A DNA stretch of 64,000 nt from Hyphomonadaceae bacterium (GCA_016714495.1 JADKDU010000010.1:1-64000), one strand, 5' to 3'; counted from the first letter of the stretch, positions 1-8,550 are shown. Notes: generated from the letters alone by a model not told the origin. Made by a program: numbers and translations.

Positions 1-1
1 C

Positions 2-562
2 GAACCCGGCCTGCAACTGTCCGTTCCCAAAGCCTACTGGATCCCAGCCACAAAGCCGGAGGCGATCGCGCGATTGAAGGTTCACGGTGTCGCTTTCGAT
101 ACGATCAAGAAGACGCTGGATGTGACGGTCGACATGATCCGGCTCACCGGCTTCACAGCCTTAGCGCCGTCAGAGGGCCGCGTCCCAATTGTCGCGACAG
201 GCGTTTCACACGAAACCCGAACGGCGACTTTCCCACCGGGCTCTGTGCGCGTTTCGACCGACCAGCCGCTCGGCGCGCTCGCCGCCCATCTGCTGGAACC
301 GGAATCGGAAGACTCGCTGTTTGCGTGGGGCTTCTTCTCGGAAATCCTACAGCGCGTCGAGTATATGGAGCCCTACGCGATCGCGCCGATGGCGGAACGT
401 ATGCTGGCCGACGATCCCACGCTCAAAGCGGAGTTCGAGAAGCGGTTGAAGGAGGATGAGGGCTTCGCCGCCTCGCCCCTGCGCCGGCTGCAGTTCTTCT
501 ACGAACGCAGCCCGTTCTACGACGACCGCTACCTGCTCTACCCGGTGGGACGGGAAGTCTAG
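2..562 (+). CDS. M14-family zinc carboxypeptidase, C-terminal part (5' end outside window)
   Basis: An open frame enters from the left edge and runs 186 codons to TAG at 560-562. The residues resemble the C-terminal region of large bacterial M14 (zinc carboxypeptidase-like) proteins: a block PKAYWIPATKPEAI, then a WGFFSEILQRVEYMEPY segment and a terminal FYDDRYLLYPVGR motif. The M14 zinc site (HxxE...H) must lie upstream of the window, so activity cannot be judged. A TTG at 74 could serve as a start, but homology-like sequence continues upstream of it, so it is internal. A strong hairpin lies 27 bases after the stop. Family assignment is by recall of the C-terminal pattern. Confidence 0.72.
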   Translation, partial: EPGLQLSVPKAYWIPATKPEAIARLKVHGVAFDTIKKTLDVTVDMIRLTGFTALAPSEGRVPIVATGVSHETRTATFPPGSVRVSTDQPLGALAAHLLEPESEDSLFAWGFFSEILQRVEYMEPYAIAPMAERMLADDPTLKAEFEKRLKEDEGFAASPLRRLQFFYERSPFYDDRYLLYPVGREV

Positions 563-589
563 GCGGGTGATGGGAAGCGCCAGTCTTCT

Positions 590-631
590 CCCCCCAATCC
601 GGCGGAACATAGTGTCTGCCGGATTGGGGGG
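590..631. repeat. Perfect 14-bp inverted repeat (hairpin) after the carboxypeptidase gene
   Basis: CCCCCCAATCCGGC at 590-603 is exactly complementary to GCCGGATTGGGGGG at 618-631, with a 14-base loop that contains ATAGTGT. It may act as a transcription terminator for the upstream gene, although no T-run follows on either strand. Alternatively it is the end of a mobile element, since an IS481-type remnant begins a few bases downstream. Confidence 0.7.
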
Positions 632-642
632 ATGCCCGACCC

Positions 643-957
643 GACACATGGGTCACAGAGCGTTCCGGACACATGGGTAACACTTTCCCTGATGGACACA
701 GGATGTTGATGCCGTGGAAAGCGTGTTCGGTCATGGAAGAGCGCCTGCGGTTTGTCGCCCGATTGCTTGAGGGCGAGGCGATGACGGACGTTTGCCGCGA
801 GTTCGGGAAATCGCGAAAGACCGGCTACAAAATCCTCAACCGGTACAAGGCGGAAGGCGGCGAAGCGCTGAACGGTCGATCGCGTCGGCCGGTGCGATAC
901 GCCATGCTGACGACGTGGGAACAGTGCAAGACGTGGCTCAACGAGCCGATCGAATGA
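643..957 (+). pseudogene. IS481-family transposase, N-terminal remnant with left-end repeats
   Basis: An ATG at 709 opens MPWKACSVMEERLRFVARL, followed by a helix-turn-helix segment (VCREFGKSRKTGYKILNRY) and SRRPVRYA. This is the characteristic N-terminus of IS481-type DDE transposases. Resemblance stops after about 65 residues and the frame ends at 957; the DDE catalytic domain (normally to about 300 residues or more) is absent. Upstream, GACACATGGGT(C/A)ACA occurs twice, at 643-657 and 668-682, with a 25-base period, as expected for transposase-binding repeats at the element's left end. No matching right end is visible. It is a dead insertion-sequence stub. Confidence 0.75.
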
Positions 958-1154
958 GTGATTGAGCGATTGAGTTGCAGCGACCACTTCCAGATCACGA
1001 GCTGGCTATTGTGGAAGCGTCATAGCGCCCTGATTTCGGTGGCGCCCCATTTTAATTTGTACGCCAACAAAACCACCAAGCGTTAGGGATTCCAGATCTG
1101 AAGGTTTTTCGCCCTCCCCCTGTCGGTTGGCGTACCGACTTGCGCCCTCAGCGA

Positions 1155-1301
1155 GTGGTTAAGTGGCGCTCCCTCAGAAAGTGGCCGCCGATGGAATACC
1201 TCAGAAGCATCTACCGCCACGGACCGATGACCTACGCGGCGTGGATTGGGATCTATACTGTGATCGCTGCGCTAGTCGGGTTGTCGCTCTGGCCTCGCTA
1301 G
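1155..1301 (+). CDS. Possible 48-residue single-span membrane peptide
   Basis: GTG at 1155 (or ATG at 1191) starts a short frame ending at TAG 1299-1301. The basic N-terminus (KWRSLRKW, then RSIYRHG) is followed by one hydrophobic span, AAWIGIYTVIAALVGLSLW, which would form one inner-membrane helix with the N-terminus inside. No convincing ribosome binding site is seen and it lies in otherwise decayed sequence, so it may be chance. Confidence 0.25.
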   Translation: MVKWRSLRKWPPMEYLRSIYRHGPMTYAAWIGIYTVIAALVGLSLWPR

Positions 1302-1755
1302 AGCGCCAGTCTCTTAAAATAGGTGACTGGTTATCAAGAAGATACACGCGCACTTCAGGAACGCGATCAACAACCGCGGGTTGAGACCTGTATCGGCGTT
1401 GCTCTCTTCCCCCCGCTGATGTTGGAAGACTTCAAGCGCCCGCGACGTCCTTCACATCGCGGGCGCGTCCCTTTTGCGAAGGGCGGATTTGCCAAGCCTA
1501 CGCCTTACGATAGCAGTCTGCGTTCGCTCCAGAAACATCAGAATCCTTTGGGCGATTTCATACCGCGCACTTTCGCCGCTACCCGCGCTCTCCGACATCA
1601 AGCCCGTACGCATTGGGCAGCTCACATCGTTGGTGGCGCCGATCAGGACCCTGTAGAAATCATCCCCCTGCCGCGGTATGCGCGCCTACGCGAAACCTTC
1701 AATCGCCAGCGCTTCGACTAGGCGGGTTGAGAGGCGCCGGCAGAACTCCTCATGA

Positions 1756-2035
1756 TCAGCCCGCCACCTCAACGCCATCTGCGTCCCCGTCATATTCGAG
1801 GGACAGGATGACCTGGCGACCGTGCATCCTGCCGAACTGGCCGTGCGCTATGACGAGCACACTTTCAAACGCATCTACGGCAATCTGAAGGGAGCAGCGC
1901 TCAAAAAAGTTCCTAACCAGCTTCAACCTCGCATCGACTGCTGAAGCGGGCGCCACGGGCATAAAGGTCGCCGACCAAGTCCATCTGCTTTGGGAACGTG
2001 CGCGGCTGCGTCTGGAAGAGCACGGGCGGGCGTGA
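1756..2035 (+). pseudogene. Unidentified frameshifted coding remnant
   Basis: Two overlapping frames read like one protein broken at a run of six A (1903-1908). The first gives VIFEGQDDLATVHPAELAVR and continues to KGAALKK. The second continues with FLTSFNLASTAEAG and ends VADQVHLLWERARLRLEEHG before TGA 2033-2035. The residue mix is natural for a soluble protein, but I do not recognise the family. No start codon is visible and the upstream part is missing. Confidence 0.3.
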
Positions 2036-2137
2036 CCGACGATTACTGGGCGGAGGAGCTTGTCGGCGTCGGCCACGACCTCGATCGGATCGAGCAATCT
2101 CTGGATTCTTGTTTCGACCCGCGGTTGACGGATGTGA

Positions 2138-2734
2138 TTGGCAAACGAGCGATCTGCTGCGCGGGCCTTCGAACCACTGACCGAGCCTTCAGAAGGTCGC
2201 GACGTGGCGGAAACGATCGTTGCTCTGATCAGAGGTGCAGTCGAGCTCACAGGCGACCCTGTACCCGTCGCTGTGGGGTCGGTGTTCCGGGTATGGAAGG
2301 AAGGTAGGATCGATGCCTACGTCTCGGCATTGTTTACCGCGAGGCTCCGCATCATCGGCCACCCCGCGAAAATCGCCGCCCGAGATGGCGAGGGAAACCT
2401 AGTTGAGCCGCCGCCCACGCCGATCGCAGCGCAACAGTGGATAGCTGTGGCACTCGACAACGAAGACGTCGCTGACTTGCTGATCTTTTTCGGCAGGGCT
2501 GACACCTGGTTCGACCTCTACAAGACGATCGAGATGGCGGAGAAGATAGAAGAGGGCGAACACGCACTCACGGCGATCTTTCCGCGCCTGAAGCTGGCCA
2601 AGACGACGGCAAACTCCCATCGACACGCGTGTCGATACCTGCGCGGCTACGTCCCGCCGACTCTACTTTCGTTCAGTGAGGCATATGAAGTGGTGCGAGA
2701 CGCGGTGAGCGCAGTCCTCAAGGCCAGAACGTGA
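2138..2734 (+). CDS. Hypothetical protein, 198 residues
   Basis: ATG at 2138, TGA ending 2734. The sequence has a balanced soluble composition, with acidic and hydrophobic helices (for example AETIVALIRGAVEL, TWFDLYKTIEMAEKIEEGE) and a C-terminal amphipathic helix. There is no signal peptide, membrane span or motif that I can assign. It sits alone between decayed mobile-element sequence and tRNA-Lys, so it is probably accessory cargo. The start is uncertain because there is no good Shine-Dalgarno sequence, and in-frame sequence further upstream is interrupted. It could be the surviving gene of a decayed island. Confidence 0.55.
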   Translation: MANERSAARAFEPLTEPSEGRDVAETIVALIRGAVELTGDPVPVAVGSVFRVWKEGRIDAYVSALFTARLRIIGHPAKIAARDGEGNLVEPPPTPIAAQQWIAVALDNEDVADLLIFFGRADTWFDLYKTIEMAEKIEEGEHALTAIFPRLKLAKTTANSHRHACRYLRGYVPPTLLSFSEAYEVVRDAVSAVLKART

Positions 2735-2904
2735 GAGTGGATAGCCGAGCCCCGAACGGCGGTCAGCTTCGCCGCCGCCGGCGGGCAGACATTAGCTGTC
2801 CTACTGCTTCCGGTCTCCGATACAGCCTCCGGAGCCGTGAAAGGCAGGTGGAAGGCAGCGCTTTCGCGCAATGCCTTCCAACCCGTCTATCTACTTGAAA
2901 GTTT

Positions 2905-2980
<76 letters not shown>

Positions 2981-2995
2981 TCTCAAGAGCGGCGG

Positions 2996-3024
2996 AACCT
3001 AGTGTTCGATTCCGGTTGGGTCAA
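2996..3024 (-). promoter_or_regulatory. Sigma70-type promoter of tRNA-Lys
   Basis: On the minus strand TTGACC (3024-3019) is separated by exactly 17 bases from TAGGTT (3001-2996). The -10 box ends 15 bases before the mature tRNA 5' end at 2980, which is the right geometry for a tRNA promoter. Confidence 0.7.
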
Positions 3025-3116
3025 CGTAGGAAAGGCCGCACCTCCAGTTTTTCACGGGACGATCCCAAACCCGCCCAAAACAGGGGTAGAATAAGAGATT
3101 AAGGGCGGGAAGGACG

Positions 3117-3683
3117 ATGAAAGCGACTGGGAAACTGGGGATAATTGTGGCCGTCGGCCTTATCGCCGGGTGCACGACGGTCGTCGATAAGACCCAGGCG
3201 GGGCTCGGCGACGCGGCCATGGCGCCGCTGACCGATCTCAATCTGAGGCGGACGGAGGTCCCCGCCCTGCTCGAAGCGATCAAGTCGCCCTATGAGCCAA
3301 TCTCGGTAGTGAGCTGCCAAACGATCGGCGCGGCCGTTGCCAAGCTAACGGAGATCCTTGGGCCCGATGCAGACGCTCCGGCCGGCCCTGACGCCTCGCT
3401 GGCCGACCAGGCCGGGTCCGGAGCCGCTGATCTGACCCTGAACACGGTCTCGTCGACCATGACGGACTTCATCCCGTTCCGGTCGGTGGTGCGCGAGGCT
3501 ACCGGCGCGTCGGCGCATGCGCGGAGGCTGCGCGCCGCCTATGAGCGCGGTGTCGCGCGGCGAGCTTATCTCAAGGGCGTCGGCGCACAGCTGGGGTGCG
3601 CCCCGCCCGCCGCCCCTGAGCCGAACGCCGGCATCACGCCGCCGCCGAACATCGAATACCGCGGCAAGGCTCAGCCAGGCTGA
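3117..3683 (+). CDS. Putative lipoprotein, 188 residues
   Basis: ATG at 3117 follows a good ribosome binding site (GGAAGGA). The N-terminus is a short charged region, a hydrophobic stretch (LGIIVAVGLIAGC) and a lipobox with Cys19, so it should be lipidated and exported. The mature part has a helical middle and a proline-rich tail (APPAAPEPNAGITPPP). I do not recognise the family; no catalytic motif is visible. The last 13 bases overlap the 3' end of tgt, which is transcribed towards it. Confidence 0.75.
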   Translation: MKATGKLGIIVAVGLIAGCTTVVDKTQAGLGDAAMAPLTDLNLRRTEVPALLEAIKSPYEPISVVSCQTIGAAVAKLTEILGPDADAPAGPDASLADQAGSGAADLTLNTVSSTMTDFIPFRSVVREATGASAHARRLRAAYERGVARRAYLKGVGAQLGCAPPAAPEPNAGITPPPNIEYRGKAQPG

Positions 3684-4804
3684 CCTTCTGGCGCGCGCGA
3701 CCAACGACCACGCATCTCCTGACGCCACGACTCAAAGCGGCCTTCGCTGATCGCGTGGCGCATCGCCGCCATCATCGTCTGGAAGAAATCGATGTTATGC
3801 CAGGAAAGTAGCATCGGTCCGAGGTATTCGCCGGCCTTGAAAAGGTGATTCAGATAGGCCTTGGAATAGTCGCGGCTAGCTGGGCAGTTCGATGTCGGAT
3901 CGATGGGCTGATCGTCTTCCGCAAACTTGGCGTTCTTGAGATTGATCGGCCCATCCCAGGTCCATGCCTGGCCGTGACGGCCTGACCGCGTGGGCAGCAC
4001 GCAGTCGAACATGTCGACGCCACGTGCGACGGCTTCGACGATGTCGATCGGCTTGCCGACGCCCATCAAGTAGCGGGGGCGATCCTTCGGAAGAAGAGGC
4101 GCCGTGAGACTGATCGTGTCGCACATAGCCTCATGTCCCTCGCCCACCGCGAGACCACCGATCGCGTAGCCGTCGAACCCGGTTTCGACAACACGCTCCG
4201 CGCTTTCCTTGCGCAGGTCGCGATAGGTGGAGCCCTGCACGATACCGAACAGCGCCTGACGATCACGCTGACCGAAATAGGCTTTCGAGCGTTCGCCCCA
4301 GCGAGCCGAGAGGCGCATCGCATTGGCGGCGGGCGCGTGTTCGCACGGATTGGCGACGCATTCGTCGAGCTGCATTGCGATGTCCGAGCCGAGCAGGTCC
4401 GACTGGATCTCGATGGAGCGCTCGGGCGAGAGGAAGTGCGAGGACCCGTCAATATGCGATCGGAACTCGACGCCCTCCTCCTTCATCTTGCGAAGCTCGG
4501 AGAGTGAGAAGACCTGGAAGCCGCCGCTGTCTGTCAGAATCGGATGCGACCAGCCCATGAAATGGTGCAATCCGCCCAGCTTATGCACTCGTTCGGCGCT
4601 GGGGCGGAGCATCAGGTGGTAGGTGTTGCCGAGAATGATGTCCGTGCCGGCCGAGCGGACGTCATCGAGGAACATCGCCTTAACGGTTCCCGCTGTGCCG
4701 ACGGGCATGAAAGCAGGTGTGGCAATATCCCCGCGCGGCGTCGTGAGCCGGCCGGTGCGGGCATCGCCGTCGGAGGCGGCTATATGGAACGGGAACTCAG
4801 CCAT
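3671..4804 (-). CDS. tgt: Queuine tRNA-ribosyltransferase (TGT)
   Basis: Exchanges guanine 34 in GUN-anticodon tRNAs for the queuosine precursor preQ1. The frame gives about 377 residues from ATG at 4804. This start is chosen because MAEFPFHIAASDGDARTG matches family N-termini; an upstream in-frame start would lie inside queA. The active-site block TDSGGFQVFSL and the nucleophile region MFDCVLPTRSGRHGQA are intact. The usual C-terminal zinc site (CxCxxC...H) reads SNCPAS, so two of three cysteines are serine, while the later histidine (LSWHN) is kept. It follows queA directly with an 8-base overlap, so the two queuosine genes are co-transcribed. Confidence 0.93.
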   Translation of the reverse strand: MAEFPFHIAASDGDARTGRLTTPRGDIATPAFMPVGTAGTVKAMFLDDVRSAGTDIILGNTYHLMLRPSAERVHKLGGLHHFMGWSHPILTDSGGFQVFSLSELRKMKEEGVEFRSHIDGSSHFLSPERSIEIQSDLLGSDIAMQLDECVANPCEHAPAANAMRLSARWGERSKAYFGQRDRQALFGIVQGSTYRDLRKESAERVVETGFDGYAIGGLAVGEGHEAMCDTISLTAPLLPKDRPRYLMGVGKPIDIVEAVARGVDMFDCVLPTRSGRHGQAWTWDGPINLKNAKFAEDDQPIDPTSNCPASRDYSKAYLNHLFKAGEYLGPMLLSWHNIDFFQTMMAAMRHAISEGRFESWRQEMRGRWSRAPEGQPG

Positions 4805-5847
4805 TGGGCAACAACAGGCAGGCATCTCCATAAGAGAAGAAGCGATAGCGCTCCTTCACGGCGTGAGCATAGGCGCGTTTCATCAACTCCAGGCCCATCA
4901 TCGCGCTCACGAGCATGAAGAGCGTGGATTTGGGTAGGTGGAAGTTCGTCATCAAGCCATCGGCCACGCGGAACTGGTAACCAGGCGTAATGAAGATCGC
5001 GGTATCGGCATTCATCGGCTGCAGCTCGCCCGACGCCGCCGCGCTTTCGAGGGTGCGGAGAGCAGTGGTGCCGATGGGAATGCAGCGGCCTCCGCCGGCG
5101 CGGGCCGTGACAATAGCGTCGGCTGAGTCGGGGGTAAGTTCGGCATGCTCGGCATGCATGCGGTGGCTCGCGACGTCATCCGATTTGACCGGCAGGAACG
5201 TGCCCGCATTGACGTGGAGCGTGACGTTCGCGCGCCGAATGCCGGCGGATGACAAAGCTTCGAGAAGCTGTGGCGTGAAATGGAGGCCTGCGGTAGGCGC
5301 CGACGGACCCGGTTTCGCGTGCGAACAGCGTCTGGTAATCGCTGGCGTCGGCCTCGTCGGCGGGGCGTTTCGAGGCGATGTAGGGCGGGATCGGCATGTC
5401 GCCCGCCGCGTCGATGGCGGCGTCGAGAACGGCGCCCGTTCGATTGAAACCAAGACGAACTTCCGCTTCTGACTTGGAAATGACTATCGCCATGAGGCCA
5501 TTCGCGAAGGCGATGGTGTCGCCTTCCTTCAGTCGCTTGCCTGGGCGGGCGAAAGCCGACCATTCGAAGGGTGAGAGGCGACTGTTGAGGTTCACTTCGA
5601 TCTCGACATCGCCAAGCTCCCCACGCGCGGGACGGCGGCCTAGCAAGGCGGCGCGGAGGACGCGAGTGTCGTTGGCGACGAGGATATCACCGGATTTGAG
5701 AAGTTGGGGGAGATCGCGGATAGCGCGGTCTTCAAATTGCCCTTCGCGTCCGCGGACGACGAGAAGCCGTGCGGAATCGCGTGGAATGGCCGGCCGCAGA
5801 GCGATCAGCTCTTCCGGCAGGTCGAAATCGAAGTCGGACAGCTTCAT
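4797..5847 (-). pseudogene. queA: S-adenosylmethionine:tRNA ribosyltransferase-isomerase, interrupted by one frameshift
   Basis: QueA moves the ribosyl group of SAM onto preQ1 in tRNA to form epoxyqueuosine. The N-terminal part (from ATG 5847, MKLSDFDFDLPEELIALRP) runs well through SDYQTLFARETGSVGA, then goes out of frame. The C-terminal part continues in another frame with APTAGLHFTPQLLEAL, to a normal end at 4797. Intact QueA proteins read straight across this point (xAxPTAGLHF). The break is near 5295-5315, close to GGCGCC at 5296-5301, and is best explained by loss of two bases or gain of one. Together the halves have the normal length (about 350 residues). It is either a recent mutation or an assembly error. 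It lies upstream of and overlaps tgt. Confidence 0.88.
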
Positions 5848-5936
5848 GGGGCGCCCATAGCGGGGAACAGCTTCGGGCGCCAGTCCGCCCTTGCAACGCC
5901 CGGATTCAGAGTATGGTGAAGATGGGAGGACGACAC

Positions 5937-6434
5937 ATGAACCGCATTGCTTTCGCCCTGATGCTGGCGGCTTCGGCCTGCTCGCCAGCGCAGCCCCCTG
6001 CCTCCACCCCGGCGCCTGAACCTGCGCCGGTGGCGCTCCCTACCCCCACGGATCTGAAGGCGCTGGAAGCAGCGCATGACTGGCAGCACGAGCCGGGCGA
6101 GGCGTTGAACGTGGCGTGGGTTGAGGGGGTGAAAGCGGTTATCGGCAAGCTGTCGCGACGGGCGGCGATTGATGCGGTCGAGGCGGCTGGCTTCTCGTGC
6201 ATCTATGGCGAGGCGCACGAGGACTATCCGGATCCTATGGCGGTATGCTCGCGCAGCTTTGCAACGCGGGCGTGCCAGATGGACTGGGAAATTTCCTCGA
6301 CCGCCGACAAGGGGATGACGACCGAAGCCGACGGCGCCTTCCGGCGCGATTGCGTTGGGATGGGTGATGACTGGCCGGACAAGGTGAAGTCGGCGATCGA
6401 TGATGGGCTCGCGCCGGCTGCGGCGCCCCAATAG
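5937..6434 (+). CDS. Putative lipoprotein, 165 residues
   Basis: ATG at 5937 follows GGGAGGA with good spacing. Longer in-frame starts upstream would overlap divergent queA and lack a signal. The N-terminus MNRIAFALMLAASACSPAQ is a lipoprotein signal peptide with Cys15, followed by a proline/alanine-rich linker. The mature domain contains four cysteines (in FSCIYG, AVCSRSF, ACQMDW and RRDCVG) that may form disulphides in the periplasm. No family is recognised. It is divergent from queA with about 90 bases between, enough for promoters in both directions. Confidence 0.75.
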   Translation: MNRIAFALMLAASACSPAQPPASTPAPEPAPVALPTPTDLKALEAAHDWQHEPGEALNVAWVEGVKAVIGKLSRRAAIDAVEAAGFSCIYGEAHEDYPDPMAVCSRSFATRACQMDWEISSTADKGMTTEADGAFRRDCVGMGDDWPDKVKSAIDDGLAPAAAPQ

Positions 6435-7032
6435 GCGCGCGAGCGCGGCCTCGCTGGCGAGTGAGTTGGGATTGGCTTTGGCCCGACGGCAGATCCGACT
6501 GATGTGTTGACGGATTCTATCCGCCGTGTTCCCCGCCAAGGCGGGATCGCCAGTCCTTTTGAGCAAACAGATTGCGCGAAATGCTCAGAATCCTCTCGCG
6601 ATATATTGGGCTCCGACCTTCGCGGGGAACGCGAACAGGAGTTCCGCTTCCGCGTTGCTCTTAGCTCACGATTGTGAACACGCCCTCGTGCTTCAAGATG
6701 TGCTGCTTGGCTGCGCTCCTCAGCATGGGCTATCGGGCTGCCTTGGGGGACAGTGATTGTTTCCTTGGCGGCGTCTGCAAAGTCGAGAAGCGTTGGACGC
6801 GAGCATCGCGAAGACACCCAGCACAGCTGTCAGCCCAAGCTGAGGAAGCTGCGGGGTTACCAGCCCAGGGTGCGTGTGTTTGCGCCGTGTCCATGGGCGC
6901 GACTATACCCGCACGCAGCGCCCGGTAGATTCTGGAGCGCGCTGTCCCACAAATTCTCGCGCTGGTGGATTGAGCGCGAAGATTTCCGGCCGTCTTACAA
7001 GTCCGGAACGGCTCCCCCCAACTGCGTCGCGA
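6435..7032. other. Long intergenic region, no gene seen
   Basis: About 600 bases between the lipoprotein and the 3' end of gatB. Short frames exist on both strands, but none has a ribosome binding site, domain or convincing composition. The left part holds a REP-like inverted repeat (6526-6632). Nothing else could be assigned. Confidence 0.5.
6526..6632. repeat. REP-like paired palindromic repeat
   Basis: The arm starting GTGTTCCCCGCCAAGGCGGG at 6526 has an imperfect inverted partner at 6608-6632 (GCGTTCCCCGCGAAGGTCGG on the minus strand), about 55 bases away. The first arm is itself a hairpin (CCCGCC AA GGCGGG). Paired short palindromes with a CCCGC(G)AAGGCGGG core are typical of intergenic REP/RAYT-associated elements in alphaproteobacteria. 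Confidence 0.5.
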
Positions 7033-8550
7033 TCAGAGGCCCAGCTTCTTCAGCAGGATCTCGTTGACCGCAGCGGGGTTTGCCTTCCCGCCGCTCGCTT
7101 TCATGATCTGGCCGACGAGCCAGCCGAGGGTTTTCGGCTTCTCATGGCCGGCCGCGCGCTGGTCTGCGATTTCCTGGACCTGCTTGGGGTTGGCGGCGAT
7201 CACCTCATCAATGACCTTCTCGATCGCGCCCGTATCCGTGACCTGTTTGAGGCCTTCGCGCTCGACGATGGCACCAGCGCCGTCGCCCGTGGCGATCATC
7301 TTGGCGAAAACATCTTTCGCGATCTTGCCGCTGATCGTGTTGTCGGCAATCAGCGCGATGAGCCCGCCGAGCTGGTCGGCCTTGATTGGCGACCGGCTCA
7401 GCTCGAGGCCTTCTTTATTGAGATAGCCGAACAGATCCTGCGTGACCCAGTTGGCTGCCAGGCGCGCATCCCCGCCCTTGGCGACGGCTTCGAAATAGGC
7501 CGACTTCTCCGCATCGCCCGCGAGCACGCCTGCGTCGTATTCCTTGAGTCCGTAATCCTTCACGAAGCGCGCACGCTTCTGATCGGGCAGTTCGGGCAGT
7601 TTCGCCTTGATGCTGTCGATGTATGCTCCGGTGAGCTCGAGCGGCAGAAGGTCGGGATCAGGGAAGTAACGGTAATCGTGCGCGTCTTCCTTCGAGCGCA
7701 TGGAGCGCGTCTCGTCCTTATCGGCGTTGTAAAGCCGGGTTTCCTGATCGATCTTGCCACCGTCTTCGAGGATATCGATCTGGCGCCGCGCCTCGTATTC
7801 GGCGGCCATCTGGATGAAGCGGAACGAGTTAACGTTCTTGATCTCGCAGCGCGTGCCGAGATGCTTGAAGTCGCCTGATGCCTTATAGCGTTCGTAAGCG
7901 CCTGGCTTGCAGACGGAGACGTTGACGTCGGCGCGCAGGTTGCCCTTCTCCATGTCGCCATCGCAGGTGCCGAGCGCGATGAGGATGGACCGCAGCTTCT
8001 TTACATAGGCGGCGGCTTCCGCGGGTGAACGGATATCCGGTCGCGAGACGATTTCCATCAGGGCGACGCCTGAACGGTTGAGATCGACATAGGTGGCGTT
8101 GGGATCGAGATCGTGGATCGACTTCCCGGCGTCCTGCTCGAGGTGCAGGCGTTCGATACCCACCGTGAAGGTGTAGCCATCGTCGGCATCCACATCGATG
8201 GCGCCCTCGCCCACGATCGGCGATTTGAACTGTGAGATCTGATAGCCCTGCGGCAGGTCGGGATAGAAATAGTTCTTCCGGTCAAAGCGCGACCATTCGT
8301 TGATCTTCGCATTGAGACCGAGGCCGGTCTTCACCGCCTGCTCAACGCAGAACGCGTTGATCACCGGCAACATGCCGGGCATCGCCGCATCGACCAGCGA
8401 GACATTGGAGTTCGGGTCATTCCCGAAATGCGTCGAGGCGCCGGAGAACAGCTTGGAGTTGGATGCCACCTGCGCATGGACTTCGAGCCCCATGACGACT
8501 TCCCAGGCGCCGGTGCGGCCCGAAATCACGTAGGGTTTGCGGTCTGCCAT
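7033..8550 (-). CDS. gatB: Aspartyl/glutamyl-tRNA amidotransferase subunit B
   Basis: GatB is the kinase/tRNA-binding subunit of GatCAB, which converts Glu-tRNA(Gln) and/or Asp-tRNA(Asn) to the amidated forms. The 505-residue frame starts MADRKPYVISGRTGAWEVVMG. It carries the GLEVHAQ motif, the cradle motif FDRKNYFYPDLPQGYQISQF-like block, and the family signature YVDLNRSGVALMEIVSRPD. A helical tail with a YqeY-like end (NPAAVNEILLKKLGL) closes it. Length is normal. gatA and gatC are not in the window, so the complex is encoded at separate loci. It is divergent from the SRPBCC gene, with 150 bases between. Confidence 0.97.
   Translation of the reverse strand: MADRKPYVISGRTGAWEVVMGLEVHAQVASNSKLFSGASTHFGNDPNSNVSLVDAAMPGMLPVINAFCVEQAVKTGLGLNAKINEWSRFDRKNYFYPDLPQGYQISQFKSPIVGEGAIDVDADDGYTFTVGIERLHLEQDAGKSIHDLDPNATYVDLNRSGVALMEIVSRPDIRSPAEAAAYVKKLRSILIALGTCDGDMEKGNLRADVNVSVCKPGAYERYKASGDFKHLGTRCEIKNVNSFRFIQMAAEYEARRQIDILEDGGKIDQETRLYNADKDETRSMRSKEDAHDYRYFPDPDLLPLELTGAYIDSIKAKLPELPDQKRARFVKDYGLKEYDAGVLAGDAEKSAYFEAVAKGGDARLAANWVTQDLFGYLNKEGLELSRSPIKADQLGGLIALIADNTISGKIAKDVFAKMIATGDGAGAIVEREGLKQVTDTGAIEKVIDEVIAANPKQVQEIADQRAAGHEKPKTLGWLVGQIMKASGGKANPAAVNEILLKKLGL

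Larger units (their letters stand above)
958..2137. other. Degenerate stretch with no recognisable intact gene
   Basis: About 1.2 kb between the transposase stub and the hypothetical gene at 2138. All six frames are broken by frequent stops, and the longer frames have no recognisable domain. Two weak coding candidates inside it are listed separately (1155-1301 and 1756-2035). The pattern fits old transferred DNA in decay next to a tRNA gene. Confidence 0.5.

Noticed and set aside
563..2904. Attachment-site duplication of the tRNA-Lys 3' end
   Set aside because: Looked for a second copy of the tRNA end sequence on the left side and saw none.
6874..7878. 334-codon plus-strand frame at the gatB 3' end
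   Set aside because: Mostly antisense of gatB; no recognisable product.
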